DNA of 64,000 nt, from the NCBI RefSeq assembly GCF_900635445.1, contig NZ_LR134117.1, positions 4,650,001 to 4,714,000 on the forward strand, in the 5' to 3' direction. Positions 29,831 to 40,191 of the stretch are shown here, piece by piece. Made by a program: the position numbers and the translations under genes. Position 1 is the stretch's first letter. Every line of letters begins with the position of its first letter. The notes beneath the pieces were generated by a model. The model did not search any database and was not told the DNA's origin. It worked only from the letters and a program-made list of their open reading frames with translations. The DNA is from Serratia odorifera (GTDB taxonomy: Bacteria > Pseudomonadota > Gammaproteobacteria > Enterobacterales > Enterobacteriaceae).

Positions 29831-32800
29831 TTATGCCTGCGGCGCCTCCGCCGGGTTGGTCCCCACCGCCAGCGGTTCTGCGGCAAAGCCGCGCAGGCCG
29901 ACCACGTGGACGTGTTCCTGATTCTGGAACACCTTACGCACCAGTTTATAGGTGGTGCCTTTTTCCGGACTGATATTTTCCGGCGCCGCGATGATCAGCT
30001 GCATTTCCAGTCGGTCGCACAGTTCGAACAGCGTAGCGATGGATTTGGCATCCAGACGCGCGGCTTCATCCAGGAACAACAGACGGCACGGCGAAATATC
30101 CTTGCCGCGCAGGCGGCGCGACTCTTCTTCCCAGCTCTGAACCACCATCACCAGGATCGACATGCCGGTACCGATCGCTTCACCGGTAGACAAGGCGCCG
30201 CTTTCGGCCCGCAGCCAACCGTCGGAACCACGGAATACTTCGACTTCCAGTTCCAGATAGTTACGGTAATCCAGCAGCTCTTCGCCGATGGTTTGCGGCG
30301 TGCGCTGACCCATATCAATTTGCGGGTTCAGGCGCTGATACAGCTTGGCCAGCGCTTCGGAGAAGGTCAGCCGGTTGCTGTTGAACAGATCCTGGTGCTG
30401 TTCCTGCTGCTCTGACAGCACATCCAGCAGCGTGGCGTGGGCTTCGCGCACGTTGACATTCAAACGTACGCTCTTCACCTGACCAAAGGATACTGCCTGC
30501 AAGCCCTGGTTGAGCATGCGGATACGGTTCTGTTCGCGCTGAATGGTTTTGCGAATGATGTTCGCCACACTCTTGGAACTGATCGCCAGTTTTTGTTCAC
30601 GTGCCGTCAGCTCTTCGGTCAATCGGCCCAGTTCGATTTCCATCTGTTCGATGGCCTCGACCGGATCGTCGGTACGAATGATATCCTGACGAATACGCTC
30701 ACGTAGGTGCTGATACACCGCGATGTAGAACTGGATTTTACGTTCAGGCCGCTTCGGATCTTCCGACAGGCGCAGCACGTCGCGCAGATGCTCGTTGTCC
30801 GCAACCGCCAGACGCAATGCACCCAGCGCCTTATCCGACATCGAGCGCAGTTCGTCGCCGTCCATATAAGCCAGTTCACGACGGTGCAGACGGCGTTCGA
30901 CGCCGTTGTCTTTCACCATGCGCATCACTGCGCACCAGCCGGCCTTGGCGGTCACCACCTGCTCACGCAACTGATGATAATCGCGTTCCAGCTTGCGCAG
31001 TTTCTTCTGCAGGCTGTCCATTTCCGCTTCGCAGAAGGTCAGCTGTTTTTCCAGCTGGTTACGACGGGCGCGGTTATTGCTCAGCGCAGCATGCAGTTCG
31101 TCACGGCGCTGACGCGCACGCGCTTCGGCGTTGGCATCGGCCTGTACGCCGATGTCGACCAGTTCCTGGCTCAGCTCTTTCAGCATGTCGCGTTTGGCGT
31201 CGTAGGAACTTTTCAGCGACGCCAGCACCTGACTGTACTGGGTAAACTGGGTCTGATACTGGCGCAGCCGATCGCGGGCACGGCTGCGCTCAGCTTCTGC
31301 CTGCTCCAGCCGCTGACGCAACTTGTCGTTAAGATCGTTGTTGGCATTTTGCATACCGGCGGAATCGGTGTAGCTGAAGTGTGCACGACGCTGCACCACT
31401 TCAGTCAGGGAAAACGCCTGTTGCTTGGCCTGACGCTGTACGCTCTGCGCCTGCTGGTAATCCTGCTGCAGCTGCTCGTGCTGTTCGGGATCGCTTTGCA
31501 ACACCGATACCAGCGGTTCCAGCCTGGTCAGCGATACGCCATGCTGTTGCAGATAACGCGCAGCATCCTGCGCTTCCTCGAGCTCTTCGTGCAGCTCTTC
31601 CACCCGATCCTGCAAGGTGTCGTCATTCAGCAAGGAAACCAGCGGCGTCAGACGGTTCAACGCCGAAATGCCTTCTTTTGCCTGCTCGTATTGCTGACGC
31701 TGCTGCTGGTTCTGCGCTTCATGATTATTCAGCGCACGTTCGATTTCGTTGCGACGGCCGTTGAGCGTGCGAATTTCCGCTTCCGGATCGGCGTCAAACG
31801 CCACCGCCAGGTGTGTGCCGATAAACCGGCTGAATGCCTGGTGAGAGCGCTGGGTTTTCTGCACGTCGAACGACAGGTTGGCATAACGTTCAGCCAACGA
31901 TTCGCGCTCTGCGTGCAACACTTCCAGACGCTGCTCACGCGCCGCGCGGCCAAACAGTGGCACTTCCGGGAAGCGGGAATAACGCCATTGGCGGTCGGCG
32001 ATTTTCACCACCACCGCTTTTTCCTGTTCTTCAACGGCAAACACGCTGTCATCGAACGACTGTGGATCCCCTTCGATCAGATAGAGATCTTCCGGGCAAT
32101 CTTCCAGACCTTCCAGCATCTCGCGAACCAGCGACAGATCCGGTACCACGATCGCATGACGTGACGGGCCGTACAGCGCCGAGAAGTACGGCGCATCGTC
32201 GATGGTTACATCGTCATAAATTTCAGACAGCAATACGCCACCGAAGCGTTCAGCCAGGGTCACCAGACGCTGGTCTTCCGCGCCGCTCGGCTGGCTGAGA
32301 CGTTCGATTTGTGCGTCGATCTCGCGTTTGCGGGCAGCCACTTCATCACGCTCAACCGTGGTTTCACGTTCGCGTTCCAGCAACTGCTGCATGTACTCGG
32401 TAACCTGCTGGCTGTTTTCCAGCGGCTCGCCGCTCTGTTCGCTCAACTGGCCCAGTGAATCCTGCGCCGCCAGCCATACCGGCGCGCGCACGGTCAACTC
32501 TTTGATACGCTGTTGGATCTGCTCCAGCTCCTGGCGCATTTCCATCCGCCGTTCGCCGGCTTCGCTGACGTTCAGCGACAGCGACTCCAGTCGTTCCTCC
32601 AACTCTTGCTGCAAGGCGTCAAGCTCGTCCGGCTGGTAATCTCGCCCCTGGCGTTTGCAGAACTCCTGCAACAAACGCTCGGCGTCCTGCTGCGAACGCA
32701 GGCGCTGTTCCAGTTCGCTCAGGCGCAGGCGCAACGGCTGTACGCGTTCCGCCTGATGCTGCTGTGAAGGCCAATCGCGCAACAGCTCGCGCGCGGTTTG

Positions 32801-34285
32801 CCAGGCTTCGCTGCGGCTGACTTCGCCGGCGATCTTGCACACCAGCTGATAGGCCTGCTCAAACTGGCTGTGAGCGGCATCGGCCACGCTCAGCTTCTGC
32901 TCCAGCTTCAGCAAGGCGTCGGTTGCCTCCTGCTCGCGAGCCTGGAAGGTTTCCAGCCACTGCTCGGCGTTTTCGGCGCTCAGCTCCGGCAATTGGCACA
33001 GCGCGCGCGCGCGCTCCAACGCCTGTAACGCCTGCTGATACTGGATGGCACGCGTTTGCTGCACGTCCAGTGCCTGCTGGTAATCGGCCAACTGACTTTT
33101 CAGCTCGTCCACTTCCAGCTCGGCCGCTTCGGCGCGTGCTTCGTTTTCCGCCTGCTGTTCGCTGGCCTCCGCCACCACTTCGTTCTGTTCTTCCAGCCGG
33201 TAGGTCAGCTCTTCCAGGTCGGCTTCGTAACGCGCGATCTTTTCCTGCTGGCGCATTGCGGTCTGCACCAGGTTCAGGTGATCGCTGGCCGCCTGGTAGT
33301 CGGTTTCCAAATCCGATTCGGCACCGCTTTGCTCACCCAGCTCACGTGCCATTTCCACGTGGCGATACTGCTCGGCGGCCAGCTGCTTGCGGCTACCGAA
33401 CAAATCGTTGCGCAGCACCAACGCGCCATCCAGATGGATGCGCCGTTCATTGGCGTGACGCATATAGTCCGCCGCCACGTAGGATGTGGCTTCGGAAATC
33501 AGGTGCTTAAACAGGTCACGGTCAGATTGGGTGACGCGAATCGCTTCCAGCGTCATGCGGTTTTCGCGCAATGCGGCTTCCATATCCTGAAACGCCTTGC
33601 GCACGCCGCTGTTTTCCGGCAACAGGTAATCACGCAGCGAGCGGGTAATGGCGCTGGAAATCCCGCCGTACAGCGAGGCTTCGATCAGACGATAGAATTT
33701 GCTGCGATCCGCCGAGGAACGCAGACGTTTCGGGATCACGCCCAGGTCAAACATCAGCGAGTGATAGTCGGTGATCGAGTTGAACTGTTTGAACTGCACC
33801 CCTTCCATCTCTTCGACGCGTTCTTTTAATTCTTGTAGCGACAGTACGCGTGCCTGACGCTCGCCCACCGTCTGGGTCAGAATTTCGGTCGGCTGGACCG
33901 ACGTCGGCAGCCCCTGGATGGTGAACGGCTTGATGTCGACCTTGCGATCGCGGCCGGCAACCTGTTGCAAACGAACCCCCACCACCACCCGCTGGTGACG
34001 CGAGTTAACCACGTCGAGGGTGGAATAACACACCCCGGCACGCAATTTGCCATGCAGGCCTTTGTCGCGCGAACCGCTGGTGGCACCAGCTTCGGTGGTA
34101 TTGCGAAAGTGCAGCAGCGTCAGGTCCGGGATTAATGCCGTAACAAACGCCGCCATGGTGGTGGATTTACCGGCGCCGTTGCCACCGGAAAGCGTGGTGA
34201 CCAATTCATCCAGATCAAAAGTGCGGGCGAAGAAACCGTTCCAGTTAATCAGCGTCAGTGAGCGAAATTTACCGCGTTCAATCAT
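29831..34285 (-). CDS. mukB: Chromosome condensin subunit MukB
   Basis: SMC-like ATPase core of the MukBEF condensin; extrudes DNA loops and recruits topoisomerase IV. 1484 aa, no frameshift over 4.4 kb. Walker A GGNGAGKST at residues 34-42; two long coiled-coil arms (about 330-650 and 870-1190) flanking the dimerisation hinge; C-terminal signature LSTGEAIGTG and Walker B RLLFLDEAARLD. ATG overlaps the mukE stop (ATGA). Last gene of cmoM-mukF-mukE-mukB. The family is limited to gammaproteobacteria with MatP/SeqA-type chromosome handling, which fits the host. Confidence 0.98.
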   Translation of the reverse strand: MIERGKFRSLTLINWNGFFARTFDLDELVTTLSGGNGAGKSTTMAAFVTALIPDLTLLHFRNTTEAGATSGSRDKGLHGKLRAGVCYSTLDVVNSRHQRVVVGVRLQQVAGRDRKVDIKPFTIQGLPTSVQPTEILTQTVGERQARVLSLQELKERVEEMEGVQFKQFNSITDYHSLMFDLGVIPKRLRSSADRSKFYRLIEASLYGGISSAITRSLRDYLLPENSGVRKAFQDMEAALRENRMTLEAIRVTQSDRDLFKHLISEATSYVAADYMRHANERRIHLDGALVLRNDLFGSRKQLAAEQYRHVEMARELGEQSGAESDLETDYQAASDHLNLVQTAMRQQEKIARYEADLEELTYRLEEQNEVVAEASEQQAENEARAEAAELEVDELKSQLADYQQALDVQQTRAIQYQQALQALERARALCQLPELSAENAEQWLETFQAREQEATDALLKLEQKLSVADAAHSQFEQAYQLVCKIAGEVSRSEAWQTARELLRDWPSQQHQAERVQPLRLRLSELEQRLRSQQDAERLLQEFCKRQGRDYQPDELDALQQELEERLESLSLNVSEAGERRMEMRQELEQIQQRIKELTVRAPVWLAAQDSLGQLSEQSGEPLENSQQVTEYMQQLLERERETTVERDEVAARKREIDAQIERLSQPSGAEDQRLVTLAERFGGVLLSEIYDDVTIDDAPYFSALYGPSRHAIVVPDLSLVREMLEGLEDCPEDLYLIEGDPQSFDDSVFAVEEQEKAVVVKIADRQWRYSRFPEVPLFGRAAREQRLEVLHAERESLAERYANLSFDVQKTQRSHQAFSRFIGTHLAVAFDADPEAEIRTLNGRRNEIERALNNHEAQNQQQRQQYEQAKEGISALNRLTPLVSLLNDDTLQDRVEELHEELEEAQDAARYLQQHGVSLTRLEPLVSVLQSDPEQHEQLQQDYQQAQSVQRQAKQQAFSLTEVVQRRAHFSYTDSAGMQNANNDLNDKLRQRLEQAEAERSRARDRLRQYQTQFTQYSQVLASLKSSYDAKRDMLKELSQELVDIGVQADANAEARARQRRDELHAALSNNRARRNQLEKQLTFCEAEMDSLQKKLRKLERDYHQLREQVVTAKAGWCAVMRMVKDNGVERRLHRRELAYMDGDELRSMSDKALGALRLAVADNEHLRDVLRLSEDPKRPERKIQFYIAVYQHLRERIRQDIIRTDDPVEAIEQMEIELGRLTEELTAREQKLAISSKSVANIIRKTIQREQNRIRMLNQGLQAVSFGQVKSVRLNVNVREAHATLLDVLSEQQEQHQDLFNSNRLTFSEALAKLYQRLNPQIDMGQRTPQTIGEELLDYRNYLELEVEVFRGSDGWLRAESGALSTGEAIGTGMSILVMVVQSWEEESRRLRGKDISPCRLLFLDEAARLDAKSIATLFELCDRLEMQLIIAAPENISPEKGTTYKLVRKVFQNQEHVHVVGLRGFAAEPLAVGTNPAEAPQA

Positions 34286-35010
34286 TCCTGTTCATCCTCT
34301 GCACTGTCCGGGGTGTGGTCCGTCGATGGATCTTCGCTGTCCGACTCGTCATTCAGCAGCAGGCTATTTTCCACCGGCATCGCTTCACCGTCACGGATCA
34401 TGCGCAACTGCGCCTCACGTGGATCGTCTCCGCTGCGCACGTCCGCGCCAAAGCGGAACACCGCTTCGGTGATACGGAATTTGCTGCTGTCGCCGCCCAT
34501 GAAATAGACCATGCCCAAACGACGCAGGCGGTTCAGCGAGGTGCGCACTTTTTCGTGCAGTTTCTGGCGATCCAGGTCAGAGCCGGTTGAGCGCTGATTG
34601 ACGAACTTCAACAGTTTATTTTCATCCGCCAGGCTCAGTAGTTCGTCATACAGTTCCTGGTGGCTGAAGATACCTTCATGCGCCAGGCGCTCCGGGCTCA
34701 GGTAGAGATAGCAGAGTATCTTGCCCACCATCATGTCCAGCTCGGACAGTACCGAACGCGGGATCAGCGTGGTGGAGCGCGGTCGCAGATAGAAGAACCC
34801 TTCCGGCGCGCGGATCAGCTCCACGCTGTAGCGGCCGTAAAATATTTCCAGCTCGTCCTGGAAATCCATTAAGAAGGCGTGGTTGTCCAGCTCATCGATG
34901 CCGATATGACGACCCGCACGCAGTTGGCTGTCAAGCGCCGGGAACAGCGCGTTAGACAATGCCTTGGCCAGTTTCACTGGCATAATGTGTTCAATATTTG
35001 TCGATGACAT
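34282..35010 (-). CDS. mukE: Condensin accessory protein MukE
   Basis: Non-ATPase subunit binding the MukF kleisin and MukB heads. 242 aa from ATG 35010 (MSSTNIEHIMPVKLAKALSN), chosen by family match over an in-frame start 27 codons upstream within mukF. Conserved blocks AGRHIGIDELDNHAFLMDF and RSTTLIPRSVLSELDMMVGK are present; the C-terminus is an acidic tail (DESDSEDPSTD). It overlaps mukF by 20 nt and mukB by 4 nt. Confidence 0.96.
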   Translation of the reverse strand: MSSTNIEHIMPVKLAKALSNALFPALDSQLRAGRHIGIDELDNHAFLMDFQDELEIFYGRYSVELIRAPEGFFYLRPRSTTLIPRSVLSELDMMVGKILCYLYLSPERLAHEGIFSHQELYDELLSLADENKLLKFVNQRSTGSDLDRQKLHEKVRTSLNRLRRLGMVYFMGGDSSKFRITEAVFRFGADVRSGDDPREAQLRMIRDGEAMPVENSLLLNDESDSEDPSTDHTPDSAEDEQE

Positions 35011-36313
35011 GGGCCTGTACCTTGGCTCCGTAATCATTGATTGCCTGCCATTGCGCCGGCAACCCTGAAAAATCAGCTTCAGCCACACCAAGGCGCACTG
35101 CCTGGTCGACCACTAAGCGTGCTACGTCAAAATGACGCGCACGCGGATATTGCGCCAGATAATCGCGCATTACCGCCCCTAAATTGAGCGGCAACTGTTG
35201 TTCCTGATAAACCTTCAGCGCCTGTTCGATCATCGCAGCCAGCTGTTCACGGATCTCGCTGAACTCTTCGAACTCCAGATCCGGCGGCAGTTCGCCGGTC
35301 ACTTCATCGCTGCGCAGTGCCAGCTCTTCATCGCGCATGTCCAGCAGACGGTCGGCATTGGCATGCGTCAGCGTCCACGGATTGTCGAAATAGTTTTGCA
35401 CCGATTGACGCAGACGCTGGGCGAATACGCGGTTTTTATCCATGTCGATCGCGGTACGGATAAACTTGTGCACATGGCGGTCGTAGCCGATCCACAGATC
35501 GATCGCCTGCTGACCCCAACTGATAATACGATCCAGCTTGCTTTGCAGGTCAAACACCAGCTTGTCGACGAAGCCCAGCTCCATCTCCCCCAGCGTGGCA
35601 TCCTGAATGCGCAACAGATTGGCCTGCAGCTTGTCCCCTGCCGCTTCCAGCGTATCCTGCAGTTCGCGCAGCGTGCCGGAGGTTTCCGACAGCAGCATTT
35701 CGCAACTGGAGATCGCGGCGCGCCAATCCTGGTTGAGCAGCGCGGCGATGTCTTCCTTTACCCCCTGCTGCTGTTCATCCATCACTCGCTGGGTCATGTC
35801 GATGCTGTCAAAGATTTCAGCCACCGAATATTTCAGCGGTGCAAACACGTTGCGGTGCCAATGGAAATCATCTCCGCCTTCTTCGGCGGCGTCGGCGGCG
35901 CGCTTCAGCTCCTGCGCCACGATCGACAGCTGCATCGACAGACGCAGGGTAGAGAACTCGCGTTGACGGATATAGTAATCGGTAATACCGATACCGAGCG
36001 GCGTTAGGCGGTAGATGGCGTTGCCGTCCGCCAGTTCGCTGGTAAACCGGTTCAACAGGCGCTGGCGCACCATGTCGTTTATCGCATTGTTGGCGCGGAT
36101 CGCTACCGTTTCATGCGTCTGTTCAAACCCTTTGCTGACATGGCGAAATGCATCAACCAGCTCACCTTCGCTCATCTCGCCGTCCAGTCGCTCGCCGTTC
36201 AAGGTGGCGATGGCGAGCAGAAACGCGAGACGCTCCGTAGGGAGCGAAATAGAGAAATCATTTTTCCGTGCCCAGGCGACCAGTTCGGGTACAGTCTGGG
36301 AAAATTCACTCAT
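34991..36313 (-). CDS. mukF: Condensin kleisin subunit MukF
   Basis: Kleisin of MukBEF: N-terminal winged-helix dimerisation domain (VPELVAWARKNDFSISLPTE), central helical and acidic linker region (LPPDLEFEEFSEIREQL) and C-terminal winged helix contacting the MukB head. 440 aa, equal to the E. coli protein. ATG overlaps the cmoM stop (ATGA). Confidence 0.97.
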   Translation of the reverse strand: MSEFSQTVPELVAWARKNDFSISLPTERLAFLLAIATLNGERLDGEMSEGELVDAFRHVSKGFEQTHETVAIRANNAINDMVRQRLLNRFTSELADGNAIYRLTPLGIGITDYYIRQREFSTLRLSMQLSIVAQELKRAADAAEEGGDDFHWHRNVFAPLKYSVAEIFDSIDMTQRVMDEQQQGVKEDIAALLNQDWRAAISSCEMLLSETSGTLRELQDTLEAAGDKLQANLLRIQDATLGEMELGFVDKLVFDLQSKLDRIISWGQQAIDLWIGYDRHVHKFIRTAIDMDKNRVFAQRLRQSVQNYFDNPWTLTHANADRLLDMRDEELALRSDEVTGELPPDLEFEEFSEIREQLAAMIEQALKVYQEQQLPLNLGAVMRDYLAQYPRARHFDVARLVVDQAVRLGVAEADFSGLPAQWQAINDYGAKVQAHVIDKY

Positions 36314-37095
36314 AGTTCGTCCTTCAGGTTTGGTTTATGCGCCATGACGTGAATATAGCGCCCCAAACTCACATACGGCTCCTGCCGGCAATAGTGTTGT
36401 TCAAGCGCCAGTAATTCTTCAAATTTTTGTGTCTGCAATTGCCTGCTCTGCAGATAATCGTGGAACACCCGCACCCCGGTCTTACCGCCGATGCGCATTC
36501 CCAGACTCTCCAGCCAGCCGTAAACCTGCGGCGGGCTGTGCGGGTATTGTGGCGACAACGAGCGCTTGCGGCGGCGTCTGACTTCCGGGTTGACCAACTG
36601 AAAGTTACCCAATACCACATTGCGCATCAATAGGCCGTTGGCATTGAAAAACATCAGCGACAGCGCGCCGCCGGGCAGCAGGCAGTCGTACAGCGCTTTT
36701 AATGCCGCCTGCGGCTCGGCAATCCATTCAAGCACAGCATGGAACAATACCAGATCGACCGGCTGTTCCAAATGTTGGCCGATCTCCTGAGCCGAACTTT
36801 GTATGAATTGCATGTTCTGGCTCACACCTTTTTGCTCGGCCAACTGCGCCGCGCGCTGGATCATCTCACCAGAAAGATCGCACAACAACACCTGATGTCC
36901 TAATTCTGCCAGTTGGCAGGCCATATGGCCCTCGCCGCCGCCGGCGTCAAGGATGCGCAATGGCCGTGGCGGCAACTGCGCCAGCAACGTGGTCAGATCC
37001 TGCCACACCACCGCCTGGCGAATCTTCCCTTTGGTGGTGCCGTAAATGTTACGCGCAAACTTTTCAGCAATATCGTCAAAATTGCGATCGTGCAT
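36310..37095 (-). CDS. cmoM: tRNA cmo5U34 carboxymethyl-uridine methyltransferase CmoM
   Basis: SAM-dependent methylation of cmo5U to mcmo5U at tRNA wobble position 34; formerly smtA. 261 aa from ATG 37095 (MHDRNFDDIAEKFARNIYGT); an in-frame start 28 codons upstream is not family-like. SAM-binding loop LDAGGGEGHMA, acidic LCDLSG strand 2, and FHAVLEWI motif IV. First gene of the muk operon; elyC is divergent across a 153-nt gap. Confidence 0.95.
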   Translation of the reverse strand: MHDRNFDDIAEKFARNIYGTTKGKIRQAVVWQDLTTLLAQLPPRPLRILDAGGGEGHMACQLAELGHQVLLCDLSGEMIQRAAQLAEQKGVSQNMQFIQSSAQEIGQHLEQPVDLVLFHAVLEWIAEPQAALKALYDCLLPGGALSLMFFNANGLLMRNVVLGNFQLVNPEVRRRRKRSLSPQYPHSPPQVYGWLESLGMRIGGKTGVRVFHDYLQSRQLQTQKFEELLALEQHYCRQEPYVSLGRYIHVMAHKPNLKDEL

Positions 37096-37248
37096 TGGAC
37101 AACGGCTCCGCTGATGTTCTTTTGGCGTGGGGCAACGCACCCGCCCATTCAAACCTGCTATTTTGGCACAGACTGGCATAGAATAAATCTTCTTGCGGCC
37201 TGATTGCGCCCGGATGTCGTTTTTTCGCCCAAAAGGACCTGATTTCTG

Positions 37249-38056
37249 ATGCTGTTTACCCTGAAAAAGTTTATCGGCGCCATTTTGATGCCGTTGCCCG
37301 CGCTCTTGCTGCTGATGGCTCTGGCCTTATTGCTGCTGTGGTTTACCCGTTGGCAAAAAAGCGCCAAAGTGATTCTCAGTCTGAGCTGGCTATTTTTACT
37401 GCTTTTCAGTCTGCAACCGGTGGCCGATCGACTGCTGCGACCTATTGAGTCAGAATATGTTACGTATAACGGTAATGACCCGGTGAATTATATCGTGGTT
37501 TTGGGGGGGAGGTTATACTTTCAATCCGCAATGGGCGCCGAGCTCCAATCTGATTGGCAACAGTTTACCGCGCGTTACCGAAGGGGTGCGGCTTTACCTG
37601 AGCCACCCGGGGGCAAAAATGGTGTTTACCGGCGCGCGCGGCGCCAATACCCTCAGCAATGCGGAAACCGCGGCGCGGGTTGCGGCCAGCCTTGGCGTGC
37701 CACGCAGCGATATAGTGGTGCTGGATCGGCCGCTCGACACCGAACAGGAAGCGATGCAGGTGGCGCAATTGGTTGGCAAGCAGCGGTTTATTCTGGTGAC
37801 TTCGGCCAATCATCTGCCGCGTGCGATGCGTTTCTTTGAAGCACAGGGATTGCAACCGATCCCGGCGCCGGCCAATCAGTTGGCGATCGCCTCACCGCTC
37901 AATATCTGGGATCGGGTGATGCCTTCGGCCATGTTCCTCGGACACAGCGAGCGCGCCTGGTATGAAACGCTCGGCAGCCTGTGGCAGCGATTAAAGGGAC
38001 AGGATGCAGCGCCGGCGGTGGATCAAGGCTCGTCAGCCGGCCAGCCACGGCATTAA
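37249..38056 (+). CDS. elyC: Envelope biogenesis factor ElyC (YcbC), one frameshift
   Basis: DUF218 membrane protein affecting peptidoglycan synthesis and undecaprenyl-phosphate carrier use. N-terminal hydrophobic helices (LLLMALALLLLWFTRW and VILSLSWLFLLLFSL), then the DUF218 domain. The frame breaks at YIVVLGG; dropping one G from the G7 run at 37503-37509 restores GGGYTFNPQWAPSSNLIGNSL and joins the downstream frame (KMVFTGARGANTLSNAET, SANHLPRAMRFF). Corrected length 268 aa. Its 3' end overlaps convergent ycbJ by 24 nt. Confidence 0.9.
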
Positions 38057-38929
38057 CTGCTGCGACGCAACGTCAAACTGCGGCCGATCCAGTTTACCGG
38101 TGTGAATCATGCGCCCCATCGCTTCCCAGATGACATACAGCCAGCGCCGCGCCAGAAAGGATTCCGCCACCGGCGCTCGCCGTAGGTAATGGAACAGCAG
38201 CTGGCTGGGCATCCCCGCCTCGCACAGTCTGAACAGGTCATATTCTCGCGGCGCCCACAGCATCATGCCGGGATTAATCATCGCCAACAGTTGATCGGTT
38301 TTGGCATCCTTGAGCATGCTGCGCAGCGACAGATTGCCGTGTACCAGCACGCAAGGGTCGTCAAATCCGACGAAAAAATGGGTCAATGACTCACGCGTGC
38401 GGTACAGCAATCGGCGGTCGGCCATGGTAAGCAGGCGAGAATCCTGGTTGTTAAGGGTGGACCACAGCACTTCTATCCGTTGCTGATACCAACAGAACCA
38501 ATCGTTTTCCTGTGTGCTGTCGACGGTGCCGACGCAGCCGTGGCTGTCGATGCGATGCCAGGCCAGCATGCCGTCGACGATCTGCTCCATCAGCATATGC
38601 CAACGATCCGGCGTGCGGCTAGGCGCTTCAACGGCAACGCCGCGCAAGCGCTCAATCAGCAACACCTCAGAGTATGGCGCCTGTTGGGTGTAAATCACGC
38701 CGAATACCGCCGGCAGGCGCACGTCACCTTCCCGTGCCAGCATCGACAGCTTGTAGGCCTCCTGCTGGGCAATACCCGCGCAGACAAAGCTCTTCGCCAC
38801 CAATGGGATGGCATGCCCCTGCCGATCGTACAGCGAATACAGGTGTGCATACGGCTGTTCACTGACACGCTCCAGCCGGCTGACTGGCTCACCCAGTACT
38901 CTGCTCAGTTCGGCACGTAACTGTTCCAC
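38033..38929 (-). CDS. ycbJ: Phosphotransferase-like protein YcbJ
   Basis: Function unknown; APH/choline-kinase-like fold predicted. 298 aa starting MEQLRAELSRVLGEPVSRLE, collinear with E. coli YcbJ (for example VEAPSRTPDRWHMLMEQIVDGMLAWHR and LVHGNLSLRSMLKDAKTDQLLAMINPG, where HGN-x5-L resembles the kinase HGDxxxxN catalytic loop with Asn for Asp). Monocistronic, convergent with elyC. Confidence 0.88.
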   Translation of the reverse strand: MEQLRAELSRVLGEPVSRLERVSEQPYAHLYSLYDRQGHAIPLVAKSFVCAGIAQQEAYKLSMLAREGDVRLPAVFGVIYTQQAPYSEVLLIERLRGVAVEAPSRTPDRWHMLMEQIVDGMLAWHRIDSHGCVGTVDSTQENDWFCWYQQRIEVLWSTLNNQDSRLLTMADRRLLYRTRESLTHFFVGFDDPCVLVHGNLSLRSMLKDAKTDQLLAMINPGMMLWAPREYDLFRLCEAGMPSQLLFHYLRRAPVAESFLARRWLYVIWEAMGRMIHTGKLDRPQFDVASQQLMPWLAG

Positions 38930-39077
38930 TTAGGCTAAACCTCACGAAATCGTAGAGAACGCCTTACATCATCGAACGATGAACGGGAAAATTCCTCAAC
39001 GCAGATCAATAAAACGGGGATAACGCAGGGGGATCTGCCGCCGGCACGGGCGTACCGACGGCGCTGGGCATAGCGAC

Positions 39078-39827
39078 TTAACGCCGTAGGCTGTCGCGCA
39101 CGCGTTGTAAATCGTCCGGCGTATCGACGCCGACGCTTGGAATGGCCTTGGCCACCGCGACGTGGATCTTTTCGCCGTACCACAGCACTCGCAGCTGCTC
39201 CAACAGTTCGATCTGTTCTAACGGGCTCGGCGCCCAACTGACATAACGGCGTACAAACCCGGCGCGGTAGGCATAAATACCAATATGTCGCAGCAGGCTG
39301 TCGCCGATCTGTTCCCTGCTCTGGGCAAAACGCTCACGATCCCACGGGATGGTGGCCCGTGAAAAGTACAGCGCGTAGCCTTTCTCGTCCATTACCACCT
39401 TGACCGCATTGGGATTAAAGGCCTCTTCCGCCGTTTCGATCGGTACCGCCAGGGTTGCCATGCCGGCGCTGCTGCTGGCCAGGTTTTCGGCCACCTGCCG
39501 AACAATCACCGACGGGATCAGCGGCTCGTCACCCTGCACGTTGACGATGATCTGATCGTCGGCAAAACCGTAATGCTCGATCACCTCTGCAAGACGCTCG
39601 GTGCCGGAATGGTGATCCGGGCTGGTCATGCAGACTTCACCGCCGGCAGCTTCTACCGCGCGGGCAACGTCGGGATGATCGGTGGCAACAATCACGCGAG
39701 CGGCGCCGGACTCGCGCGCGCGCTCCATCACGTGTACCACCATCGGTTTACCGTGGATGTCTGCCAACGGTTTGCCCGGCAAACGGCTGGATGCATAACG
39801 AGCAGGAATGATAGCGATAAAACTCAT
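39078..39827 (-). CDS. kdsB: CMP-KDO synthetase
   Basis: Activates 3-deoxy-D-manno-octulosonate with CTP for lipid A inner-core synthesis; cytosolic. 249 aa with the nucleotide-binding start IPARYASSRLPGKPLADIHGKPM, VCMTSPDHHSGTERLAEV, and NVQGDEPLIP. ATG overlaps the ycaR stop (ATGA), so it is coupled to ycaR. Confidence 0.97.
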   Translation of the reverse strand: MSFIAIIPARYASSRLPGKPLADIHGKPMVVHVMERARESGAARVIVATDHPDVARAVEAAGGEVCMTSPDHHSGTERLAEVIEHYGFADDQIIVNVQGDEPLIPSVIVRQVAENLASSSAGMATLAVPIETAEEAFNPNAVKVVMDEKGYALYFSRATIPWDRERFAQSREQIGDSLLRHIGIYAYRAGFVRRYVSWAPSPLEQIELLEQLRVLWYGEKIHVAVAKAIPSVGVDTPDDLQRVRDSLRR

Positions 39828-40006
39828 GCGTGTTTCTCGTCCAGTGGCAGCGTACGCGCCTCATTTTCCAGCAGCACCGGGATACCGTCGCGTAACGGAT
39901 AGGCCAGACCGTCCAGCTTACACACCAGCTCCTGATTTTCTTTATTGAAGTACAACTTTCCGTTGCAGACCGGGCAGGCAACGATTTCGAGTAAACGGTG
40001 ATCCAT
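39824..40006 (-). CDS. ycaR: Trm112-family zinc-ribbon protein YcaR
   Basis: 60-aa protein of the Trm112/UPF0434 family; role in bacteria unknown. ATG 40006 has a strong GGAGGAAGC site; in-frame codons further upstream are rejected. Sequence MDHRLLEIVACPVCNGKLYF contains the CPxC half of a zinc ribbon, followed by ELVCKLDGLAYPLRDGIPVLL, the family hallmark. Coupled to kdsB. Confidence 0.93.
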   Translation of the reverse strand: MDHRLLEIVACPVCNGKLYFNKENQELVCKLDGLAYPLRDGIPVLLENEARTLPLDEKHA

Positions 40007-40151
40007 GCTTCCTCCATGCGGGGAATGTGACATCAGGAAAGTGCAACAGAATAGCATATCGTCCAGCGGCAGGTTAATCATCGGTGATGCAACTGCTGCT
40101 CTTTTCCCCAAGCGGGTTTTACGGTTGTATTACGCACCGCATCGGTGTAAA

Positions 40152-40173
40152 TTATGTGACACGCATCACATAA
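40152..40173. promoter_or_regulatory. Perfect CRP-type box
   Basis: TGTGA-CACGCA-TCACA (40155-40170), with flanks TTA and TAA extending the symmetry to 22 nt. It lies in the 301-nt gap between ycaR (start 40006) and ycaQ (end 40308), about 150 nt upstream of ycaR and 22 nt upstream of a tiny plus-strand frame at 40192. Confidence 0.65.
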
Positions 40174-40191
40174 TTAATGTTATACCTGCAA

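Noticed and set aside
29906..33829. Large plus-strand open frames across mukB
   Set aside because: They are antisense shadows of mukB with improbable composition (Gln/Arg/His-rich) and no ribosome sites.
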